A stretch of DNA of 64,000 nucleotides, taken from positions 15,709-79,708 of the forward strand of contig DAOTTX010000247.1 of NCBI GenBank assembly GCA_034437515.1, read 5' to 3'. The notes below the pieces were generated by a model. That model was not told the origin of the DNA and did not search any database. It saw only the letters and a list, made by a program, of their open reading frames with translations. The DNA comes from DAOTTX01 sp034437515 (GTDB taxonomy: Bacteria; Chloroflexota; Anaerolineae; Aggregatilineales; Phototrophicaceae). This document shows positions 9,061-17,898 of the stretch, in pieces. Made by a program: the position numbers and the translations under genes. Each line of letters begins with the position of its first letter. The first letter of the stretch is position 1.

Positions 9061-12000
9061 ATGGAAGATCTGATCGAACGTAAACTCGGTGGGGATGTTT
9101 ATGAACTACGAGAGCTTATCGGTCGTGGTGGCTTTGGTGGTGTATATCGTGCCTACCATAAATCAACTGATCGTGACGTTGCGATCAAAATTATTTTGCC
9201 CAAATACGCGAATCGTGCCTATTTCGTCCGTAACTTTGAATACGAAGCTCGGCTGATTGCGCGACTTGAACACTTACATATCGTACCACTTTATGATTAC
9301 TGGCGCGATCCTAAAGGCGCGTATATTGTTATGCGTTTGCTTAAAGGGGGTAGCCTTCGTGCTTCATTGTTACAAGATGGCCCCTGGCGGGTCGAAGATG
9401 TGGCGAGGGCGCTTCAACAGATCGCTGAAGCGTTATCTACAGCGCATACCAACGGGGTGATTCACCAGGACTTAAAATCCGCCAACATCTTACTAGATAT
9501 GGAAAACAACACTTATCTCTCTGACTTTGGGATCGCCAAAGACCTCACCGAGAGCAGCCCGCAACAGGACGCAGACGACCCCGACAACATCGTGCGTGGC
9601 TCACCGGAATATATGTCCCCGGAGCAGATTCTAAATTCTACGATTAGTTCCCGCACGGATACCTACAGCCTGGGTATCGTCCTGTTTGAGATGCTGACGG
9701 GGGTGCCGCCTTTCCAATCTGAAGATGACCAGAAGATTCTACAAATGCAGCTCTACGAACCGCTGCCACCTTTGCAGAAATACCGCCCTGACTTGCCGGA
9801 AGAATTTAACATTGTGATTCGACGGGCGACGGATAAGCACCCCAAGCGCCGGTATAATACGCCGCTTGCCCTGGCTGAGGGTTTTCGTGAGTTCTTAGAC
9901 CTCTACGAACAGAAGACGACGACGAAGGGCAATGTTCTACAAAATCAGGTGCCACAGTCTGAGGCGACCACTGACCCGCAGGATACAACTATCGCCAGCA
10001 CACAGCAAATGGACTTGCTGGGGATTACGAAAGATGTCAAAAATCCGTACAAGGGTCTGAGCGCATTTCAGGAAAGCGATTCTGCGGATTTCTTCGGGCG
10101 TGAGGTATTGATCGAAGCAATTTTGGATCGACTGCGGGAAGAAACAGAAGGCTATCGTTTCCTAACCATTATCGGGCCGAGTGGTAGCGGTAAGTCGAGT
10201 GTCGCCCGAGCCGGGGTCATTCCGGCGTTGCGGGGTGAGGCATTGCCGAATTCGGGGCGCTGGTTCATCACAGACATGATCCCAGGTGCAGAACCCATCG
10301 CGCAGCTTGAGGCGGCGCTGCGACGGATCGCACGGGTTGACGATGTGCCTATCCGCGAAATACTCGAAGCAGATGAAAGCGGCCTGCATGATTTGGTACT
10401 CAAGCTGACTAACGAGGGTGAAGAGATACTGCTGTTCGTCGATCAGTTTGAAGAAGTGTTCACGCTTGCTGATGAAAAGCAGCGGTCGCATATTTTGAAG
10501 ATTATTCACCACGCGGTGATGGCAGAGGACAGTCGCCTGCGTGTGCTTCTGACCCTTCGTGCTGACTTTTACGGGCGTCCGTTGATGTACAACGAGTTCG
10601 GTACGCTACTCAAGCAGCGTAACGAGACCGTGTTACCCATGAACACCGACGAACTCCGTAAGGCCATCGCAGGCCCGGCGGAGCATGCTAATTTGAAGCT
10701 GGAAGAAGGGTTAACTGATGCTATCATCGCTGATGTAAGCGAACAGCCCGGCGCACTGCCGCTGCTGCAATACGCGCTGACTGAGTTGTTCAATAAGCGC
10801 GAGGGTGCGACGCTCACCCGGCAGTCTTACAATGAAATTGGTGGGGTTGCCGGTGCGCTGGCCACTCGTGCCGCTGAACTCTATCAACGGCTCTCACCGG
10901 AGAGCCGAAACGTCGCCCGGCAGTTATTTCTGCGTCTGGTTTCGCCGGGTGAAGGCACTGAAGATACACGCCGTCGCGTCTACCGGTCGGAACTGTCGTC
11001 CATTATCGGCGACCGAACGACGATGGATGGCATTATCGACACTTACGGGCGCTTCCGCTTACTTTCGTTTGATCGTGACCCGCGCACACGCGAGCCGACG
11101 GTTGAGATCGCACATGAGGCGCTCATCCGTGAATGGGATGAACTGCGCCGGTGGTTAGATCAAAGTCGTGATAATTTGCGGTTGCAACGACAACTCGCAG
11201 ACGCAACTCGTACATGGCTGGATAACGGCGGTGACCCAAGTTTTCTCGCACCTGGCGCACGTCTCGAAGGTTTTGAACATCTCATGGAAAGTGATGACAT
11301 CGCGCTCAACACTGACGAGATTACCTACATCCAGGCCAGCACCCAGCAGCGTGAGCAGGTCGAACGAATGCGACGGCGTAGGCTTGGGCTTGTCGCGGGG
11401 TTGGCGACAGTCGCGGTTATTGCGGCTATCATCGCGGTTTTCTCATTACAACAATCTGAAGCTGCTCGTAATGACGTTGTGGTCGCTCAGGTGACGACAG
11501 AGTTCGAGCGTGATCGTGCCAACGTGGCGAGTGACGTCGCACAATCACGCCAGCTTGCACTGACCGCGCTTTTCAACATCTCGCAACTTGATCTTGCGCT
11601 GTTGTTAGATATGCAAGCGTTAAATTATGCCTCAACCTTTGACGCAAGAAGCACACTGCTGACGCTGCTTCAATCTAATCAGCAGATCGAAACCATGCTA
11701 CACGGACATCAGGATTGGGTGCGTAGTGTCGCCTACAGTCCAGACGGTCGATTTATCGCCTCTGGCAGTGAGGATCAAACAGTACGTCTATGGGATGCCG
11801 AAACTTACCAACCCGTCGGGGAACCGCTGCGTGGGCATCGTGCGCGGATTAATTCGGTTGCGTTCAGTGCTGATTCGAGTATCTTGGCCTCTGCTGGTGA
11901 GGATAGTGAAAATCCGGATGAAGGCCCTGTAGTGCGTTTGTGGGATGTCGAAAGTGGCGAACCCCTGCGTGAACCGTTGTACGGACACACGGATGCCATC

Positions 12001-13656
12001 TGGAAAGTGGCCTTTTCACATGATGGTCGTTTGCTAGCATCCGCTAGTGGTGATGGCACCATTCGCTTATGGAATACTGAAAGCTGGGAGCCGGTCGGTG
12101 AGCCGTTGGTCGGTCACGCTGCATCAGTCTATGATCTGGCTTTCAGTCCGGATGACAGTTTGCTCGCCTCAGGCGGCGAGGATGATACGGTCAGGCTATG
12201 GGATCTCACGACCGAGCCGGTGACAGGTGAGGTCATCGGCTCGCATGATAACTGGGTGCTTGGGGTCGCGTTCAACGAGATAGGGAATCTGCTAGCCTCT
12301 AGCAGTGCGGATACGACCATCCGTCTATGGAGCGTAAGTATGGGCGCATCCTTCGGTGAGCCGTTTTTAGCCCACACTGACCCGGTTCGCGATGTGCTTT
12401 TTCTGCCGGAAAACGGGGGGGTGGCCTCTGCTGGCTTCGATGGTGCTATTTACATTTGGGACATCAACACGCGCACGCCTATCAACGCTTTCGCCAACCT
12501 GGAGCAGTTGCCCACAGAACGTTCCCAACAGACATCACTCGCACTCGCCCCCACCGGAGACATGCTGGCAGCAGCCGGCCAGGATAATCGCATCCTCTTG
12601 TGGCGTTTGTCAGATCGCTTACGCCTGGGCGAGCAAATCCGCCAACATGATAATGCGGTTGCCGATCTGGTGTACGCATCCGATGATACATTATTGACAG
12701 TCGATAACGATCCAAATGAACGGCTTTCAGAAAACACGGTGTTGCGTGCGGCTGATAATGTCGTCACTTTACAGAAAGAAACACCACATATCTCGATTGC
12801 GCTGGCGCTCAGCACAGACGGCGAACGGGCGGCGACTTCGACGGGGAACCGTGAGATTCTACTTTATGACATCGAAACCGGTCAGCCAATTGGTGAACCT
12901 CTCCTCGATCATGAAGATCTGGTTTTCGCATTGGCATTTAGCCCGGATGGTAATCGCCTGGCTTCGGGTGGTGACACGGGGAGCCTTGTTGTTTGGGAAC
13001 AATCATCATCCGGGGAATGGCAACCGCTTAAAACTCTCTTAGACGCGCACGATGAACGAATTACCAGCCTTGCCTTTAGTGCTGACGGTCGTGAACTGGC
13101 GTCCGGCGGGCGTGATGACCGGGTGATCCGCTGGACGATCACCGAGGACGATGTCGTCATGGTGGGGGAGCCGGATACCTTACACGATGATACGGTGTTG
13201 AGCCTGGCTTACGATCAACAGCAGCGTTTCCTCGTGTCCGGTGGTCGTGATAACTTGCTCTATGTTCGTAATCTCCAGAACGAAACCGTGCAGGAATTAG
13301 ACGGACATACTAACTTTGTGCTGAGCCTGGCTTTCGCACCGGATGGTACGATTTTGGCCTCCGGTGGGCGTGACAATCGCGTTATCTTGTGGGACGTACA
13401 GGATGAGATGATTCGACAATTGGGCGATCCGTTCGTCAGTGGGGGGAGTAACGCTGTTAATGCGCTTGCGTTCAATGCGGATGGTTCACAGCTTACGACG
13501 GGTTATAATGATGGTAGCGTTTATGTGTGGGAAACGGCGTTATCAACATGGCAACGTGTAGCGTGTGACATTGCCAATCGTAATCTTACGCAGGCGGAAG
13601 TGAGGATCAATCTCACTCAAGCAGAGCAATATCGAGGGACATGCGAGAATGTATAG
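9061..13656 (+). CDS. Ser/Thr protein kinase - STAND NTPase - WD40 signalling protein
   Basis: 1531 residues from the ATG at 9061. The frame continues upstream to 9007, but the kinase starts right after this Met. Residues about 10-270 form a protein kinase with the Gly loop GRGGFGGVY, VAIK Lys, catalytic loop HQDLKSAN and DFG. The usual HRD is HQD. Residues about 340-740 form a novel-STAND NTPase module with Walker A GPSGSGKSS (near 372) and Walker B LLFVDQFEE (near 458). A transmembrane helix lies near 775-797. I count 14 WD40-like repeats from about 880 to the end, enough for two seven-blade propellers. The propellers would sit on the far side of the membrane from the kinase. Target and ligand are unknown. 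The SGNH gene follows 14 bases later. Confidence 0.9.
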   Translation: MEDLIERKLGGDVYELRELIGRGGFGGVYRAYHKSTDRDVAIKIILPKYANRAYFVRNFEYEARLIARLEHLHIVPLYDYWRDPKGAYIVMRLLKGGSLRASLLQDGPWRVEDVARALQQIAEALSTAHTNGVIHQDLKSANILLDMENNTYLSDFGIAKDLTESSPQQDADDPDNIVRGSPEYMSPEQILNSTISSRTDTYSLGIVLFEMLTGVPPFQSEDDQKILQMQLYEPLPPLQKYRPDLPEEFNIVIRRATDKHPKRRYNTPLALAEGFREFLDLYEQKTTTKGNVLQNQVPQSEATTDPQDTTIASTQQMDLLGITKDVKNPYKGLSAFQESDSADFFGREVLIEAILDRLREETEGYRFLTIIGPSGSGKSSVARAGVIPALRGEALPNSGRWFITDMIPGAEPIAQLEAALRRIARVDDVPIREILEADESGLHDLVLKLTNEGEEILLFVDQFEEVFTLADEKQRSHILKIIHHAVMAEDSRLRVLLTLRADFYGRPLMYNEFGTLLKQRNETVLPMNTDELRKAIAGPAEHANLKLEEGLTDAIIADVSEQPGALPLLQYALTELFNKREGATLTRQSYNEIGGVAGALATRAAELYQRLSPESRNVARQLFLRLVSPGEGTEDTRRRVYRSELSSIIGDRTTMDGIIDTYGRFRLLSFDRDPRTREPTVEIAHEALIREWDELRRWLDQSRDNLRLQRQLADATRTWLDNGGDPSFLAPGARLEGFEHLMESDDIALNTDEITYIQASTQQREQVERMRRRRLGLVAGLATVAVIAAIIAVFSLQQSEAARNDVVVAQVTTEFERDRANVASDVAQSRQLALTALFNISQLDLALLLDMQALNYASTFDARSTLLTLLQSNQQIETMLHGHQDWVRSVAYSPDGRFIASGSEDQTVRLWDAETYQPVGEPLRGHRARINSVAFSADSSILASAGEDSENPDEGPVVRLWDVESGEPLREPLYGHTDAIWKVAFSHDGRLLASASGDGTIRLWNTESWEPVGEPLVGHAASVYDLAFSPDDSLLASGGEDDTVRLWDLTTEPVTGEVIGSHDNWVLGVAFNEIGNLLASSSADTTIRLWSVSMGASFGEPFLAHTDPVRDVLFLPENGGVASAGFDGAIYIWDINTRTPINAFANLEQLPTERSQQTSLALAPTGDMLAAAGQDNRILLWRLSDRLRLGEQIRQHDNAVADLVYASDDTLLTVDNDPNERLSENTVLRAADNVVTLQKETPHISIALALSTDGERAATSTGNREILLYDIETGQPIGEPLLDHEDLVFALAFSPDGNRLASGGDTGSLVVWEQSSSGEWQPLKTLLDAHDERITSLAFSADGRELASGGRDDRVIRWTITEDDVVMVGEPDTLHDDTVLSLAYDQQQRFLVSGGRDNLLYVRNLQNETVQELDGHTNFVLSLAFAPDGTILASGGRDNRVILWDVQDEMIRQLGDPFVSGGSNAVNALAFNADGSQLTTGYNDGSVYVWETALSTWQRVACDIANRNLTQAEVRINLTQAEQYRGTCENV

Positions 13657-13670
13657 GGGAATGAAAACCG

Positions 13671-14885
13671 ATGCGATACAGTATTTTATTATTGATAATG
13701 GTCATGTTTATCGGCATGGCAGGGGCGGCACAGGACGAAGAAGGTGATGTGATTACCGGGAACACACTGGCAATCGTCAATCTGCGCGGCGGCCCTGGGA
13801 CGTCATTCGACAAGTTGGTGACGCTTGCAGAGCAGTTGCCGTTGGAATTTATCGGTCGCAATGCGGATAACACCTGGCTTTTCGTCCGTGCGGAGGGCGT
13901 TGAGGGGTGGTTGTTGTATCGTTATGCCAACGTCGAGGGTAGCGTGTGGGACTTGCCAATCGTAGATGAGATCAGACAGGCACCACCGCCGACTGATGCA
14001 CCCGTCGCACCAGAAGCGACCGTGCCACCGACAGAATCGCCTAACGGGGAAATATCGGAAGAGGGCGCTAATCCAGAAAGGGGCGCTGAGGCCGTACCTG
14101 CCCCTCAAGCCGCATCTACTGATATTGCCCCACCAATCCCGGCTCGTGCGCGTGAAATTTTCTTGCATGGGCAGGAGTTAGGCAATCGTGCCGATGTTTT
14201 CTCGAAAGTCGGCGATAGCATCACCGCGAGCGATTTCTTCCTCGATCATATCGGGCATGGCGGCGCGGTGCTTTACGACCATGCCTACCTACAACCTGTC
14301 ATCGATCACTTCTCACAGACGCCGGCTCGTGACCATTATTCCTTTGCGAATACCAGCCTTGCCGCGCGTAGTGGCTGGAACACCATCGATGTGCTCGACC
14401 CGTCTAAGAACCGCGCCGGTTTGTGTGGTGTGGACGAAACACCACTGGCTTGTGAGTATCGTGTCAGCCGTCCGGCTGTCGCCCTCATTATGTTCGGAAC
14501 GAATGATGTCGGTTCGGTTGATGGCAACGACTATCGTTATAACCTGACGCAAATCGTGGAGATCAGCATCGACATGGGGGTAATCCCCGTGTTGAGTACC
14601 ATCCCGGATCAGATTGATACATTTGGCGCACCACGCATTGATAACTTCAATGCTATTATTCGCTCGGTCGCAGCGGAATACAGCGTGCCATTATGGGATT
14701 ATTGGGCTGCACTGCAACCGCTGCCTAACCGAGGTCTCGGCTCGGATGGCATCCATCCCAGTTACGACATAACCTATCAGGAAACGGCAATTTTCTCGCC
14801 TGGTGGGTTGACGTTTGGTTATAATATGCGCAATCTCACCGCGCTGATGGTGTTGGATGCCGTATGGCGCAGCGCGATGCAATAA
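13671..14885 (+). CDS. Secreted SH3b - SGNH/GDSL hydrolase
   Basis: 404 residues. An N-terminal signal peptide ends near GMAGAAQ. A bacterial SH3-type domain follows (about residues 30-85, VNLRGGPG start), then a Pro/Ala-rich linker (about 100-160). The C-terminal SGNH hydrolase has VGDSIT with nucleophile Ser183, GTND with Asn278, and DGIHP with Asp359 and His362. SGNH enzymes remove or transfer acyl groups; the SH3b module suggests cell-wall or polysaccharide binding. It lies 14 bases after the kinase gene with AGGGGAAT upstream, so the two are probably co-transcribed. Together with the neighbouring acyltransferase genes this suggests acyl-ester metabolism on a surface polymer. Confidence 0.85.
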   Translation: MRYSILLLIMVMFIGMAGAAQDEEGDVITGNTLAIVNLRGGPGTSFDKLVTLAEQLPLEFIGRNADNTWLFVRAEGVEGWLLYRYANVEGSVWDLPIVDEIRQAPPPTDAPVAPEATVPPTESPNGEISEEGANPERGAEAVPAPQAASTDIAPPIPARAREIFLHGQELGNRADVFSKVGDSITASDFFLDHIGHGGAVLYDHAYLQPVIDHFSQTPARDHYSFANTSLAARSGWNTIDVLDPSKNRAGLCGVDETPLACEYRVSRPAVALIMFGTNDVGSVDGNDYRYNLTQIVEISIDMGVIPVLSTIPDQIDTFGAPRIDNFNAIIRSVAAEYSVPLWDYWAALQPLPNRGLGSDGIHPSYDITYQETAIFSPGGLTFGYNMRNLTALMVLDAVWRSAMQ

Positions 14886-14895
14886 AGCATGGTTT

Positions 14896-14917
14896 GGGGA
14901 TGTCTACGCACATCCCC
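14896..14917. terminator. Hairpin between convergent genes
   Basis: Perfect eight-base stem GGGGATGT / ACATCCCC with a six-base loop, 10 bases after the SGNH stop codon. No T-run follows on either strand, so termination is only a likely role. Confidence 0.4.
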
Positions 14918-15018
14918 GAAGATGCTACTTGTGTGCTTCGATGAGGGCGGCGAGATCGTTTACGCTCCCGAAGGTGCTATTTGCGTGCTTCGATGAGGGC
15001 GGCGAGGTCGTTTACACT
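14915..15018. repeat. 52-base tandem duplication covering the 3' end of the carrier-protein gene
   Basis: Copy one is 14915-14966 and copy two is 14967-15018. They match at 47 of 52 positions and all five differences are transitions. Copy two holds the last codons and stop of the acyl carrier gene (minus strand). Copy one repeats the same codons and stop (VNDLAALIEAHK) just downstream as a non-functional remnant. Confidence 0.85.
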
Positions 15019-15210
15019 GTCGATGGCGTCGGCGGTGAGTTCAGTGTCTTCGATGTAGACCCCAAAATGTTGTTCGATAAAAATTTGCAGTTCCACTAAC
15101 GAAAACGAATCGATCAAACCACCTTCGATTAGTGATTCGTCCTCTTTGAGCGGATAATCCGGATCACGCATGAGTTCGCGTGTGATGAAGTCTTTGAGTT
15201 CTTCTCGCAT
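14977..15210 (-). CDS. Acyl/aminoacyl carrier protein (DltC/ACP-like)
   Basis: 77 residues from the ATG at 15210, which has AAAGGAAA about nine bases upstream. A longer frame reaches 15249 but lacks a ribosome site. The protein is acidic and helical, with the phosphopantetheine attachment motif GLIDSFS, where the Ser after Asp is the predicted prosthetic-group site. Carriers of this size hold activated acyl or aminoacyl groups as thioesters. It is transcribed divergently from an MBOAT acyltransferase 116 bases away. Such a carrier, an MBOAT and an SGNH membrane protein are the core of D-alanyl transfer (DltC, DltB, DltD). The cargo here is unknown. A general fatty-acid ACP is less likely given the atypical DSF motif and context. 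Confidence 0.8.
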   Translation of the reverse strand: MREELKDFITRELMRDPDYPLKEDESLIEGGLIDSFSLVELQIFIEQHFGVYIEDTELTADAIDSVNDLAALIEARK

Positions 15211-15325
15211 GAATAGTTTCCTTTTGGTATGCGACTGTACCCGGCTCATTATAACGCAACTTGGCAGCGGCGCGATGCACCGTTAGAATGCGACTTCGAT
15301 CTGAAAAGGGACGGCGCAAGCATCT

Positions 15326-16729
15326 ATGACCATAATCCAAATTTTGATCTTCTCCATCGCCGCGCTGCCGCTGATGTTTTTATTGCCAGCGACCGTGCGT
15401 GCGTGGGGACTGCTGCTCGGTAGTCTGCTCGGTGTTGCCTGGCTGATGGGGGAAGGCGGCTTCACACAAGTCAGTTATCTATTGCTGTTCGGCACGATTA
15501 CACTCACCGGTATGACGTGGTGGTTAATCCGTCCGGCGGGGGTTGTCGCTGCTGAAGATCGAGTCTCGTTAAGCATCGTTGTGTTGTTTCTCGTCGGGTT
15601 GCTTTTGCTGATTGATGCGCGGACGCCCGTGCTGGCAAGCGTCATGTTCGGTGGGGCGGCGCTTTCTGTACTGCGTTTTGCGCCTGGTGATGCAAAGACG
15701 AGCTTCTTACAGCGTCGTTTGTTGGCAGGGATGGTTATGGTGATCGTCGGGTTGCTGGTTGTCTTGAAACTCCCCGAACTGGCGAGGCTAGCAGGTTACT
15801 CACTCAACTGGAATGCCGGACGCATCGCGGACGCATCGCCGCTGGTGTGGTTGGGGTTCTCATACATCGCGTTTCGGCTCATTGCGCTGTTGCAGGATGC
15901 GCGTGCCGGACGTCTGCCAACTGAGGGGTACTCGCTGCGTGAGGTGATGACATATGTGCTGTTTTTCCCGGCGTTTACGGCTGGGCCGATTGACCGGGCA
16001 CAGCGATTCATCTCTGAACTCCGTGAAGCAAAGCCTTTGACCTCGGCCTCGTTTGTCGAGGGTGTCGGGCGTATCGCTATTGGTTTGACGAAAAAATTTC
16101 TCATTGCGGATACACTGGCACTGGTCGCCATGCAACCGGACTTAATCGATCAAGCGGATACGATCCTGGGTTTGTGGGTATTACTCTATCTGTACACTTT
16201 CCAGATCTATCTGGATTTTAGTGGTTATTCGGATGTGGCTATCGGCATCGGGCGGTTGCTTGGCATCACACTGCCGGAAAACTTTGATCGTCCCTACCTG
16301 CAACCGAACATTCAGCAGTTCTGGCAGCGGTGGCACATCACGCTGAGTACGTGGTTTCGTGTCTATTATTTCACGCCGTTCAGTCGTGCGTTAATCCGCA
16401 GTTCTTACACCTTTCCACAGTGGAGCATCGTCCTCTCGTCACAGATCACTACGATGACGCTGATTGGTTTATGGCACGGCATCACCTGGAATTTTTTCGT
16501 CTGGGGGTTGTGGCATGGCGTTGGGCTATTCGTGTTCAAGATAATCTCTGATAATACACGCAATTGGTATAAGCGCATCGGTTCGCCGAAGTGGGCAAAA
16601 CGTTCATTACATGTCTTCAGCGTGTTGTTGACATTTCACTTTGTCGCATTGGGATGGGTGTTTTTTGCGCTCACCGATCTTGAGATGAGTTTAGGCATGC
16701 TGTTACGTCTGTTTGGGCTGGGAGGGTAA
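15326..16729 (+). CDS. MBOAT-family membrane O-acyltransferase (DltB/AlgI-like)
   Basis: 467 residues with about ten hydrophobic segments. The family signature is clear: a conserved FPAFTAGPIDR-type segment, QFWQRWHITLS, and the active-site region with His384 in LIGLWHGITWN and a second WHG at about 397. MBOAT proteins pass acyl groups across or at the membrane to hydroxyls of extracellular polymers. The gene is followed after five bases by an SGNH-domain membrane protein, and the carrier-protein gene is divergent upstream. This arrangement mirrors dltB-dltD and algI-algJ systems. Acceptor polymer is not known. Confidence 0.88.
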   Translation: MTIIQILIFSIAALPLMFLLPATVRAWGLLLGSLLGVAWLMGEGGFTQVSYLLLFGTITLTGMTWWLIRPAGVVAAEDRVSLSIVVLFLVGLLLLIDARTPVLASVMFGGAALSVLRFAPGDAKTSFLQRRLLAGMVMVIVGLLVVLKLPELARLAGYSLNWNAGRIADASPLVWLGFSYIAFRLIALLQDARAGRLPTEGYSLREVMTYVLFFPAFTAGPIDRAQRFISELREAKPLTSASFVEGVGRIAIGLTKKFLIADTLALVAMQPDLIDQADTILGLWVLLYLYTFQIYLDFSGYSDVAIGIGRLLGITLPENFDRPYLQPNIQQFWQRWHITLSTWFRVYYFTPFSRALIRSSYTFPQWSIVLSSQITTMTLIGLWHGITWNFFVWGLWHGVGLFVFKIISDNTRNWYKRIGSPKWAKRSLHVFSVLLTFHFVALGWVFFALTDLEMSLGMLLRLFGLGG

Positions 16730-16734
16730 GCGTT

Positions 16735-17898
16735 ATGGCACGCTGGGAATGGCTCGTAAAACCTGACGATGACTGGCACTTCATTCGTCGTGTGGTTTTG
16801 AAATCAACCCTACTTTTCTTTGTGCTGAATATCATCTATGCGCTGGCGCAGCCCTTACCTACGATCAGCCAGCTTAGTGCATATAATATGTTGGTGCCGG
16901 GTCGAGAACGGTTCCCATACAGCGACAATCCGTCTGAAGCTTTTAGCCTTTCGTATGGGGTCATCGAGGGTTTATTCGCCGCCCATGAGATTGACGCCAG
17001 CGACGTACCCGAAGACGCCTATCAGGTCGTTTTGATTGGTGACTCGAGTGTGTGGGGTGTGCTGCTGGATGTCGATGAAACGCTAAGTGGTTGTATCAAC
17101 GTAGGCGACTACACGACCACCGCCGGTCAAGAGATTGTCGTACATAACCTCGGATACCCGGTGCTGAGTGTGTTCAAGGATGTGCTCATTCTTGAAGAAG
17201 CTCTGACCTACGAACCGGATGCCGTCGTATGGCTGGTCACCTTGCAGGCATTATTTGATAATGAGCAACTGCGGCACCCAATTCTACAGACGAACCCCGA
17301 CCGGGTGCGTGGGTTCATTGAGGCTTATGACCTCCAGCTAGACATGAGCGATTTACCCCAGCCAAATTTCTTTGACCGCACGATCATCGGCCAGCGGCGA
17401 GAGCTGGCGGAGTGGTTGCGCTTGCAAGTCTACGGGTTGGCGTGGTGGATGACCAAGGCGGATTATGCGCCGGGTGGTTTTCTCGGTGCGCCGGTGCGCA
17501 ATTTGGCGGCAAGTGAGGGGATTCTGAATCGTGACGACATCAATATCGGTAACTTGGATTCTCAGGGTGTGCTTGCATGGGATGTACTCGATACAGGTGT
17601 CGCCCTCGCAGAAAATGCAGAGGTGCCGCTGTTGTTGGTCAATGAGCCGATCTTTATCAGCGATGGCTTGAATAGTGACATTCGCTACAACGAGTATTAT
17701 CCGCGTTGGGCATATGACGAATACCGTGAGTCGCTCCGGGCGCGGACGCAGTCTAATGGCTGGCGTTACCTTGATCTATGGGATCGAGTCCCTGCCGAAG
17801 CGTTCACGGATACCCCTTTTCACTATCGACCACCTTATACCTGCGAAGTTGCCGCTGACATCGCGCAACGGCTCGTCACGCTCAGTCAGCAACAGTAA
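16735..17898 (+). CDS. Membrane-anchored SGNH-like protein, DltD/AlgJ-type partner of MBOAT
   Basis: 387 residues: one N-terminal transmembrane helix (about residues 22-42), then an extracytoplasmic domain. An SGNH nucleophile motif is present, IGDSSVWG with Ser104. A late Asp-x-x-x-His pair (Asp359, His363 in DTPFH) completes a plausible catalytic set. The short spacing after the MBOAT gene shows an operon. In known pairs the MBOAT loads the acyl group and the SGNH partner completes transfer to the polymer outside. The protein is too divergent for me to assign it to DltD, AlgJ or AlgX by eye. Its tail overlaps the converging GT-C gene by 17 bases. Confidence 0.75.
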   Translation: MARWEWLVKPDDDWHFIRRVVLKSTLLFFVLNIIYALAQPLPTISQLSAYNMLVPGRERFPYSDNPSEAFSLSYGVIEGLFAAHEIDASDVPEDAYQVVLIGDSSVWGVLLDVDETLSGCINVGDYTTTAGQEIVVHNLGYPVLSVFKDVLILEEALTYEPDAVVWLVTLQALFDNEQLRHPILQTNPDRVRGFIEAYDLQLDMSDLPQPNFFDRTIIGQRRELAEWLRLQVYGLAWWMTKADYAPGGFLGAPVRNLAASEGILNRDDINIGNLDSQGVLAWDVLDTGVALAENAEVPLLLVNEPIFISDGLNSDIRYNEYYPRWAYDEYRESLRARTQSNGWRYLDLWDRVPAEAFTDTPFHYRPPYTCEVAADIAQRLVTLSQQQ

